6,239 nt of DNA, from NCBI GenBank assembly GCA_027451185.1, contig DAIDJW010000033.1, positions 1 through 6,239 on the forward strand, read 5' to 3'. A program made the translations under genes and the position numbers. Each line of letters starts with the position of its first letter. The stretch's first letter is position 1. Origin of the DNA: Candidatus Saccharimonadota bacterium. GTDB lineage: Bacteria; Patescibacteriota; Saccharimonadia; Saccharimonadales; Saccharimonadaceae. Shown here one piece after another: positions 1-4,554 of the stretch. The notes under the pieces were generated by a model, which was given only the letters and a program-made list of their open reading frames with translations, was not told the DNA's origin and searched no databases.

Positions 1-2
1 GT

Positions 3-170
3 GCCTGGAACCTGGCAATTGATACTTTTGCGCTCAGTGTCGTGATGTCGCTGCTGCGTCAAAACACCGGTAGTTTGTGGGCTTCAATCTTGTTACATAT
101 GACTAAAAACGGCATTGCCTTTTACTTACTCTTTATTTCGCCGATGATTTTACATACACTAGGAGGATAA
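3..170 (+). CDS. CPBP-family intramembrane metalloprotease, C-terminal fragment (5' end outside window)
   Basis: An open frame enters from the left edge and gives 55 residues before a TAA at 168-170. The fragment is hydrophobic. It contains R-Q-N-T-G-S-L-W-A-S-I-L-L-H-M-T-K-N, which matches the last conserved block of the CPBP (CAAX protease / bacteriocin-processing, Abi) family, where a Gly-Ser-Leu-Trp segment leads into a membrane helix carrying His and Asn four residues apart. Family members are multi-pass membrane proteins; the glutamate-containing and first histidine motifs would lie upstream, outside the window. A final hydrophobic helix (about residues 37-52) precedes the end. The last codons contain the AGGAGG that serves as ribosome binding site for proS, so the two genes are almost certainly co-transcribed. 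The substrate cannot be inferred. The family call rests on one motif and its hydrophobic context. Confidence 0.72.
   Translation, partial: AWNLAIDTFALSVVMSLLRQNTGSLWASILLHMTKNGIAFYLLFISPMILHTLGG
161..166 (+). promoter_or_regulatory. Shine-Dalgarno site of proS, inside the end of the upstream gene
   Basis: AGGAGG lies six bases before the ATG at 173, an ideal Shine-Dalgarno sequence. It overlaps the last Gly codons and ends just before the stop of the CPBP-like gene, so translation of the two genes may be coupled. It fixes the proS start. Confidence 0.85.
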
Positions 171-172
171 AT

Positions 173-1417
173 ATGAGATTAAGCCAATTATTTACCAAGA
201 CTGTTAGGGATGCACCGGGCGGTGAGGTGTCGAAAAACGCCCAGTTATTAATTAGGGCTGGTTTTGTCTACAAAGAGATGGCCGGAGTTTATGCCTATTT
301 ACCGCTTGGTCTACGGGTGATTGAGAAAATCAAACAGATTGTGCGCGAAGAGATGAACCCTATCGATTCACAAGAAATCATTATGACCAGCCTTCAACGT
401 AAAGAGATATGGGAACAAACCGGTCGTTGGAGCGACGAAACCGTCGACATTTGGTTTAAGACCAAACTCAAAGATGAGACGGAGGTCGGTTTAGGCTGGA
501 GCCACGAAGAGCCAATCGTCGAAATGCTCAAACAGTACGTCCAGAGTTACAAAGATCTGCCGTTGAGTGTCTACCAGTTTCAAACTAAATTGCGCAACGA
601 ACTGCGCGCCAAAAGCGGCATCATGCGCGGCCGTGAATTTGTCATGAAAGATATGTACTCTTTGCACAGCTCGGCCGAAGATCTTGAAGCCTATTACAAC
701 CGTGCCATTGAGGCCTACAGGCGAATTTATGCGCGTCTAGGCATCGGTGACGATACTTATGTAACTTTCGCCAGCGGCGGGGCATTCACCAAGTTCAGCC
801 ACGAGTTCCAAACAATTTGTGATGCTGGCGAAGACGTGATTTATCTGCACCGCGGGCGTAATATTGCCATCAATGAAGAGGTGATAGATGACGCCGTAGC
901 CGAGATGGGAATTAACCGCGACGAGCTCGAGAAGGTGAAAACGGCTGAAGTCGGCAATATCTTCAACTTTGGCAGCCAAAAAACTGACGATATGGGGCTG
1001 AGGTTTACTGATGCAAACGGTAATCAAGCCTCGGCTTATTTGGGCAGCTATGGTATTGGTATTACGCGGGTGATGGGCGTGGTTGTTGAAAAGTTGGCCG
1101 ACGAAAAGGGCATTGTTTGGCCCGAGGCGATTGCGCCAGCGAAAGTTTATTTGATTAGATTAGGCGACAACGAGGCTGTGATGCGTCACGCCGATGAGCT
1201 GTACGCGACTTTAACTGGTCGAGGAATTGAGGTATTATACGACGATCGCGATTTGCGGGCCGGCCAAAAATTTGCCGACGCCGAACTAATGGGTATCCCA
1301 TATCGCGTGACGATTAGCGACCGCCTTGAGGCCGATAATAAGTTTGAATTAGTAGTTCGCCAAAATGGTGTTCAAGAACTGTTGACACAAGACGAACTGC
1401 TTGCTAAACTGGGCTGA
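173..1417 (+). CDS. proS: Prolyl-tRNA synthetase, short form without the INS editing domain
   Basis: This cytoplasmic class II aminoacyl-tRNA synthetase charges tRNA-Pro with proline using ATP. At 414 residues it is far shorter than the roughly 570-residue standard bacterial ProRS and matches the alphaproteobacterial/mitochondrial-like short type. Visible features are motif 1 around 30-61 (L-P-L-G-L-R), the substrate loop L-G-W-S-H-E-E at 107-113, motif 2 at 141-165 (R-G-R-E-F-V-M-K-D-M-Y-S-L-H at its end), motif 3 at 289-306 (G-S-Y-G-I-G-I-T-R, Arg299), and a C-terminal anticodon-binding domain from about 322 to the end. Between motifs 2 and 3 there are only about 120 residues, including a small insert near 227-260. 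The approximately 180-residue INS domain that hydrolyses Ala-tRNA-Pro is therefore absent. The start has an ideal Shine-Dalgarno. The stop is TGA, which argues against TGA reassignment. Confidence 0.96.
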   Translation: MRLSQLFTKTVRDAPGGEVSKNAQLLIRAGFVYKEMAGVYAYLPLGLRVIEKIKQIVREEMNPIDSQEIIMTSLQRKEIWEQTGRWSDETVDIWFKTKLKDETEVGLGWSHEEPIVEMLKQYVQSYKDLPLSVYQFQTKLRNELRAKSGIMRGREFVMKDMYSLHSSAEDLEAYYNRAIEAYRRIYARLGIGDDTYVTFASGGAFTKFSHEFQTICDAGEDVIYLHRGRNIAINEEVIDDAVAEMGINRDELEKVKTAEVGNIFNFGSQKTDDMGLRFTDANGNQASAYLGSYGIGITRVMGVVVEKLADEKGIVWPEAIAPAKVYLIRLGDNEAVMRHADELYATLTGRGIEVLYDDRDLRAGQKFADAELMGIPYRVTISDRLEADNKFELVVRQNGVQELLTQDELLAKLG

Positions 1418-1437
1418 TTGGAGAGTTTTTAAGCGCT

Positions 1438-1457
1438 ATACACCATATGTGGTGTAT
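1438..1457 (+). promoter_or_regulatory. Perfect 8-bp inverted repeat between proS and greA (weak terminator or operator)
   Basis: The arms ATACACCA (1438-1445) and TGGTGTAT (1450-1457) are exact reverse complements around TATG. The RNA hairpin would have only three G-C pairs and is followed by an interrupted T/A stretch (TTATTATAAAT) rather than a clean T run, so it would be a poor intrinsic terminator. A TATTAT or TATAAA -10-like element (1459-1467) lies directly downstream without a convincing -35 at normal spacing. An operator for a greA promoter is therefore equally possible. Confidence 0.4.
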
Positions 1458-1482
1458 TTATTATAAATAGAAACGCTATGTT

Positions 1483-1488
1483 AAAGGA
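1483..1488 (+). promoter_or_regulatory. Shine-Dalgarno site of greA
   Basis: AAAGGA ends eight bases before the ATG at 1497. It selects this ATG over the one at 1478, which runs into a TGA after four codons. Confidence 0.7.
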
Positions 1489-1496
1489 TTGATTTT

Positions 1497-1955
1497 ATGA
1501 TAAAGAAAGTATTTCAACTTACTACGGCGGGCAAAAAAGAACTAGAGGCTGAGCTAGCTGAGCTAAAATCGCGCCGTGGTGACATTGCCGACAAAATTGC
1601 TGAAGCCCGTGATTTTGGCGATTTGAGCGAGAATGCTGAATATGATGCCGCCCGCGAAGAACAGGGTTTGGTTGAAACCCGAATTGCTGAAATTGAAGAT
1701 ATTTTAGCGAACGCCACTATGATTCGTGGCGGTTCATCGAGCAGCGTCAGTCTAGGTTCAACGGTTGAGTTAAAAACCGACGGTAAGCACGTCACCTACA
1801 CGGTCGTTGGACCGGTTGAAGCCGATCCGCTAGCCGGTAAAATTAGTAATGAGTCGCCAATTGGCGAAGCCCTGTTCGGCAAGAAAATTGGTGACACGGT
1901 TGTCATTACCACGCCCAAGGGTCAGGTCACTTACACAATCGCCAGTATTAGCTAG
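1497..1955 (+). CDS. greA: Transcription elongation factor GreA
   Basis: GreA enters the secondary channel of RNA polymerase and stimulates cleavage of the 3' end of backtracked RNA, rescuing arrested complexes. The 152 residues are close to the usual length of about 158. Residues 1-75 form the charged antiparallel coiled coil, with the diagnostic tip G-D-L-S-E-N-A-E-Y at 41-49. Asp42 and Glu45 correspond to the acidic pair that coordinates the catalytic magnesium. Residues about 85-152 form the FKBP-like domain, with N-E-S-P-I-G-E-A-L-F-G-K-K-I-G-D at 118-133. The gene lies 79 bases after proS and 38 bases before lysS, on the same strand, so it is probably part of the same housekeeping cluster. 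GreB is less likely because of the length and the C-terminal signature, but the two paralogs are similar. Confidence 0.95.
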   Translation: MIKKVFQLTTAGKKELEAELAELKSRRGDIADKIAEARDFGDLSENAEYDAAREEQGLVETRIAEIEDILANATMIRGGSSSSVSLGSTVELKTDGKHVTYTVVGPVEADPLAGKISNESPIGEALFGKKIGDTVVITTPKGQVTYTIASIS

Positions 1956-1982
1956 TTTATAGCGCCGCCGATGTGTTAAACT

Positions 1983-1988
1983 TGTAAT
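1983..1988 (+). promoter_or_regulatory. Possible -10 element of a leaderless lysS transcript
   Basis: TGTAAT matches the -10 consensus at five of six positions and ends five bases before the lysS ATG, so transcription would start at about the first base of the gene. No good -35 is seen at 16-18 bases upstream, and no Shine-Dalgarno is present in the 38-base gap. The proposal is speculative, and lysS may simply be read from the upstream transcript. Confidence 0.25.
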
Positions 1989-1993
1989 CAGTT

Positions 1994-3505
1994 ATGGCCA
2001 CACTGAAAGATTTTCGAGATGAGCGCCTGCGCAAGTTAGGCGACTTAAAAACACTTGGTTTTGACCCGTATCCAGCCAAGTCTAACCGTACACACGCCAC
2101 GGAAGTGGTGATTAGTCAATTTGACCAGCTAAATGGTCAGACGGTAACTGTCGCCGGGCGGGTGATGGCTATCCGCAAATTTGGTAAATTAGCTTTTATT
2201 GTTTTACGCGACTATACCGGTCAAGTGCAGTTATTTTTAAATGACGGTCAGCTTGAGGATCGTAATCCGGCAACTAACCAATTGGCAATGTCCGACCTGC
2301 CACTGCTTGATAGCGGCGACTTTGTTGAAGCGACAGGAGAGATTGGCAAGAGTCAAACCGGTGAAATATCGGTTTTCGTGCACAAGTTGCGCCTACTGAG
2401 CAAGGCTTTGCGGCCGATGCCAACCGCCGCCGAGGGCTTTACGAATAAAGAAGAACGCCTTCGTCGCCGTTATATCGACATGAATGTTAACCTGGATGTG
2501 CGCGAGCGATTTGTGCGCCGGTCGAAGTTCTGGCAGGCAACGCGGGACTTTCTGAATAATAATGGTTTTGTTGAAATTAATATTCCAGTCCTTGAACACA
2601 CTACTGGTGGCGCCGACGCTAACCCGTTCATAACCCACATGGATGCCCTGGATCAAGATTTTTATTTGCGAATTAGCCATGAGCTGCCGTTGAAGCGACT
2701 ACTTGGCGCCGGTTTTGAGAAGGTTTATGATATTGGTCCGCGTTTTCGCAACGAAAACTACAGCGACGAGCATTTGCCGGAGCATGTGGCCATGGAATGG
2801 TATTGGGCGTACGCCAACTGGCAGGATGGTATGAAGCTCATGGAAGCCATGTATAAAGATGTCTTGCAAAAAACTTTTGGCAAACTGCAGTTCAAGCTTG
2901 ACCGTTTCGAGATCGACATGGATAAGACCTGGGAAGTTTGGGATTATGCGACAGTTATCAATGATCATTACGGAATTGATGTCTATGAGAGCTCGCTCGA
3001 TGATGTCAAAAAGGCGCTCGTTGACAATCGGCTAGAGGTTGAGCAGACCGAGAATCGCGCCCGAGGAATTGATAAATTATGGAAAAATATCCGCAAAGAT
3101 GTTGCCGGGCCAGTTTGGCTGATTAATACACCTAAATTTATTAGTCCGCTAGCCAAGGGCAACCCCGATGATCCTAGGGTAGTTGAGCGTTTTCAGCCGA
3201 TTATCGCCGGCAGTGAACTGGGGAATGGTTTTTCGGAACTGAATGACCCGATTGAACAATTAAGTCGTTTTAAAGAGCAGCAGGCGATGCGCGATGCTGG
3301 TGACGATGAAGCAATGATGCTCGATGTTGATTATATCGAAATGCTGGAATACGGCATGCCGCCGGCCTGTGGTTGGGGATATAGCGAACGCGTTTTCTGG
3401 ATTTTTGAAGGTGTGACAGCGCGTGAGGGTGTGCCATTTCCGCAACTTCGCGTCGACTACGACGGTACGACCCGCGAACTATACCCAGATATTAAATTTT
3501 CTTAA
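1994..3505 (+). CDS. lysS: Lysyl-tRNA synthetase, class II, with divergent active-site motifs
   Basis: This enzyme charges tRNA-Lys with lysine. At 503 residues it has the usual length for bacterial class II LysRS. An N-terminal OB-fold that binds the anticodon spans about 51-137 (V-T-V-A-G-R-V-M-A-I-R, then V-L-R-D-Y-T-G). Motif 1 lies at about 170-202 and is followed by G-G-A-D-A-N-P-F-I-T-H at 205-215. Motif 2 is at about 240-271, including R-F-R-N-E-N and M-E-W-Y-W-A-Y. The lysine-pocket block G-N-G-F-S-E-L-N-D-P is at 410-419, and motif 3 is G-M-P-P-A-C-G-W-G-Y-S-E-R at 454-466. The S-E-L-N-D-P and S-P-L-A-K blocks identify LysRS rather than AspRS or AsnRS. Two oddities stand out: His265 sits where H-x-P-E-F normally has Phe, and the motif 3 glycine loop appears one residue shorter than G-L-G-I-G-I-D-R. 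The start is forced by an in-frame TAA three codons upstream. No Shine-Dalgarno is visible. Confidence 0.95.
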   Translation: MATLKDFRDERLRKLGDLKTLGFDPYPAKSNRTHATEVVISQFDQLNGQTVTVAGRVMAIRKFGKLAFIVLRDYTGQVQLFLNDGQLEDRNPATNQLAMSDLPLLDSGDFVEATGEIGKSQTGEISVFVHKLRLLSKALRPMPTAAEGFTNKEERLRRRYIDMNVNLDVRERFVRRSKFWQATRDFLNNNGFVEINIPVLEHTTGGADANPFITHMDALDQDFYLRISHELPLKRLLGAGFEKVYDIGPRFRNENYSDEHLPEHVAMEWYWAYANWQDGMKLMEAMYKDVLQKTFGKLQFKLDRFEIDMDKTWEVWDYATVINDHYGIDVYESSLDDVKKALVDNRLEVEQTENRARGIDKLWKNIRKDVAGPVWLINTPKFISPLAKGNPDDPRVVERFQPIIAGSELGNGFSELNDPIEQLSRFKEQQAMRDAGDDEAMMLDVDYIEMLEYGMPPACGWGYSERVFWIFEGVTAREGVPFPQLRVDYDGTTRELYPDIKFS

Positions 3506-3509
3506 TTAC

Positions 3510-3536
3510 TTGCTGTACCCAGGGCTGTGCTATACT
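3510..3536 (+). promoter_or_regulatory. Promoter of the FMN reductase gene (extended -10)
   Basis: TATACT at 3531-3536 is preceded directly by TGC, giving an extended -10 (TGN-TATACT). TTGCTG at 3510-3515 is a -35 candidate with a short 15-base spacer; TTACTT at 3506-3511 gives 19 bases. An extended -10 can tolerate a poor -35. The predicted start near 3543 leaves a leader of about 25 bases that contains the Shine-Dalgarno. Confidence 0.65.
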
Positions 3537-3547
3537 AAATATAGTAT
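3532..3547 (+). promoter_or_regulatory. Inverted repeat over the -10 and transcription start (possible operator)
   Basis: ATACTA (3532-3537) and TAGTAT (3542-3547) are exact reverse complements separated by AATA. They cover most of the -10 box and the predicted start site, where a bound repressor would block initiation. The region is AT-rich, so a six-base dyad could arise by chance, and no regulator gene lies beside it. Confidence 0.35.
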
Positions 3548-3556
3548 TAATTAAAT

Positions 3557-3563
3557 AAAGGGG
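3557..3563 (+). promoter_or_regulatory. Shine-Dalgarno site of the FMN reductase gene
   Basis: AAAGGGG ends four bases before the ATG at 3568. It is somewhat close but purine-rich, and the only plausible site for this start. Confidence 0.6.
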
Positions 3564-3567
3564 AAAT

Positions 3568-4110
3568 ATGACAAAAATTGCCGTATTCGTAGGTAGCCTG
3601 CAGCAGAAATCGTTTAATAAACTATTGGCTAAAAATATAGAAAAGCTGGCGCCAGCTGGCACAGAATTCGATTATATTGATCTTGGTAGCTTTCCGTTGT
3701 TCAATCAAGACCTCGAAGCCGATTTTCCGGCGGCTGTTCAAGCGGCTAAAGATGCGGTTGAAGCGGCCGATGGCGTACTGTTTGTGACGCCTGAGTATAA
3801 CCGCAGCCTGCCGGGCGTCCTGAAGAATGCCATCGACTGGGTTAGTCGACCTTGGGGTAAAAACTCTTTTGCTGGTAAGCCGGCTGGTATTGTGGGGGCG
3901 TCGCCAAGTCCGCTTGGTACAGCTGTCGCCCAGGCCGACCTGCGCCATATACTGGTCTATTTAAACGTCAAATTAATGGGCCAGCCAGAGCTGTATCTGA
4001 TGCACGCCACCGCAGCTTTCGATGCCAACGGTGAAGTAGTGGAGGCTTCGCGCGAGCATCTGCAGAACTACATCGACAAGTACATGAAGTGGGTTGATGC
4101 CGAAAAATAA
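3568..4110 (+). CDS. NAD(P)H-dependent FMN reductase-family flavoprotein
   Basis: This is a 180-residue cytoplasmic flavodoxin-like protein of the NADPH-dependent FMN reductase family (the azoreductase / chromate reductase / quinone reductase group). Members use NAD(P)H to reduce bound FMN and then quinones, azo dyes, chromate or free flavin; the substrate here cannot be told from sequence. Residues 4-20 show the first beta strand and phosphate-binding loop (V-F-V-G-S-L-Q-Q-K-S-F-N-K). Residues 74-89 carry the family signature T-P-E-Y-N-R-S-L-P-G-V-L-K-N-A-I, whose loop packs on the FMN ring. A third Rossmann strand with a Gly-Ala-Ser-Pro loop is at 106-117. Length is typical and the gene is intact. 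It has its own promoter and is closed by the inverted repeat at 4122-4165, so it is probably monocistronic. A role in redox or oxidative stress is inferred only. Confidence 0.9.
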   Translation: MTKIAVFVGSLQQKSFNKLLAKNIEKLAPAGTEFDYIDLGSFPLFNQDLEADFPAAVQAAKDAVEAADGVLFVTPEYNRSLPGVLKNAIDWVSRPWGKNSFAGKPAGIVGASPSPLGTAVAQADLRHILVYLNVKLMGQPELYLMHATAAFDANGEVVEASREHLQNYIDKYMKWVDAEK

Positions 4111-4121
4111 AATCCTAGCAT

Positions 4122-4175
4122 AACTACTAAAATGACGTCTAATATTGGGCGTCATTTTAGTAGTTGACATTTTTT
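4122..4175 (+). terminator. Intrinsic terminator after the FMN reductase gene
   Basis: AACTACTAAAATGACG (4122-4137) and CGTCATTTTAGTAGTT (4150-4165) are a perfect 16-base inverted repeat. Further G-U and C-G pairs inside extend the RNA stem to about 19 base pairs around a six-base AATATT loop. Six T residues follow at 4170-4175, four bases beyond the stem. The stem is AT-rich (5 of 16 G-C) but long. The four-base gap before the T run and the low G-C content make it less than ideal. The last two stem bases are also the first two of the next promoter's TTGACA. Confidence 0.75.
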
Positions 4176-4192
4176 AGTACCTTGTATAACAT
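4164..4192 (+). promoter_or_regulatory. Promoter of the padR-PspC-ABC operon
   Basis: TTGACA at 4164-4169 is a perfect -35 box. The -10 is either TATAAC at 4185-4190 (five of six, 15-base spacer) or TAACAT at 4187-4192 (four of six, 17-base spacer). The predicted start is about 4197-4199, at or just before the first ATG of padR. The -35 overlaps the end of the preceding terminator stem. Confidence 0.75.
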
Positions 4193-4193
4193 A

Positions 4194-4208
4194 GTTCTAT
4201 GATAGAAC
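4194..4208 (+). promoter_or_regulatory. Candidate PadR operator: perfect palindrome over transcription and translation start
   Basis: GTTCTAT (4194-4200) and ATAGAAC (4202-4208) are exact reverse complements around a single G. The dyad lies immediately downstream of the -10 box and covers the predicted start of transcription and the first padR ATG. PadR-family repressors commonly bind dyads in their own promoters, so autoregulation is a natural reading. It does not match the classic ATGT-N8-ACAT PadR box, so assignment to this PadR is inference from position. Confidence 0.6.
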
Positions 4209-4543
4209 AAGATATGTCGACTGAACAATACGCCGAGAATGTGGCTATCCAGCTGCGCAAAGGTTTTTTGGTTTACTGTGTCCTCAAAGTTTGTAGCGCC
4301 GAGGCGGTTTATACCAGTGACATTATCTCTAAATTGCGTAATGCCGAACTGGTAGTAGTTGAAGGTACGATTTACCCGCTGCTAAGTCGGCTACATAAAG
4401 ATGGCCTATTGGCCCACGAGTGGCAGGAGAGTGAGCAAGGTCCGCCGCGTAAATACTACCGTTTGACACCTTATGGCAAAGAGGTGATGGAGCAAGTTAG
4501 TCATAAAATTACAACTTTAAATGCCACGCTAAAGAAATTATAA
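4199..4543 (+). CDS. PadR-family winged-helix transcriptional regulator
   Basis: The 114-residue protein is a small PadR regulator (subfamily 2 type, with only a short C-terminal helix for dimerization). Residues about 18-50 form the first helices (L-R-K-G-F-L-V-Y-C-V-L). Residues 54-71 contain the recognition-helix signature V-E-G-T-I-Y-P-L-L-S-R-L-H-K-D-G-L-L. Residues 74-97 are the wing and conserved tail (Q-G-P-P-R-K-Y-Y-R-L-T-P-Y-G-K). PadR proteins usually repress efflux or stress genes next to them and are released by small molecules or partner proteins. The downstream membrane gene starts 11 bases after the stop, so they are co-transcribed. The start is uncertain: ATG 4199 coincides with the predicted transcription start (leaderless), while in-frame ATG 4214 (giving M-S-T-E-Q-Y) would leave a leader of about 16 bases. 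Neither has a Shine-Dalgarno. Confidence 0.93.
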   Translation: MIEQDMSTEQYAENVAIQLRKGFLVYCVLKVCSAEAVYTSDIISKLRNAELVVVEGTIYPLLSRLHKDGLLAHEWQESEQGPPRKYYRLTPYGKEVMEQVSHKITTLNATLKKL

Positions 4544-4547
4544 GGAG
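4542..4547 (+). promoter_or_regulatory. Shine-Dalgarno site of the PspC-domain gene, overlapping the padR stop
   Basis: AAGGAG overlaps the TAA of padR and lies seven bases before the ATG at 4555. It fixes that start and suggests translational coupling with padR. Confidence 0.8.
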
Positions 4548-4554
4548 TAGGATC

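Noticed and set aside
737..1027. Minus-strand open frame inside proS (96 codons)
   Set aside because: It lies wholly within a clear proS frame, has no Shine-Dalgarno and no recognisable domain; a shadow of the coding sequence.
1415..1417. TGA read as an amino acid (alternative code)
   Set aside because: The TGA ends proS at the expected length for the family, and no long frame in the window contains an internal TGA.
1514..1795. Minus-strand open frame inside greA, Ser/Ala-rich
   Set aside because: Its composition mirrors the Glu/Ala/Leu-rich coiled coil of GreA on the other strand; not a gene.
2393..2968. Two minus-strand open frames inside lysS
   Set aside because: Both are antisense to conserved LysRS motifs, with no start signals or domain features.
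4122..4165. Long inverted repeat as a mobile-element end or MITE
   Set aside because: There is a single short stem, no flanking direct repeats and no transposase. Its position just after a stop codon and before a T run fits a terminator better.
3622..4170. Two minus-strand open frames over the FMN reductase gene and its terminator
   Set aside because: They are antisense to a well-conserved flavoprotein. The second begins within the inverted repeat and shows no ribosome binding site.
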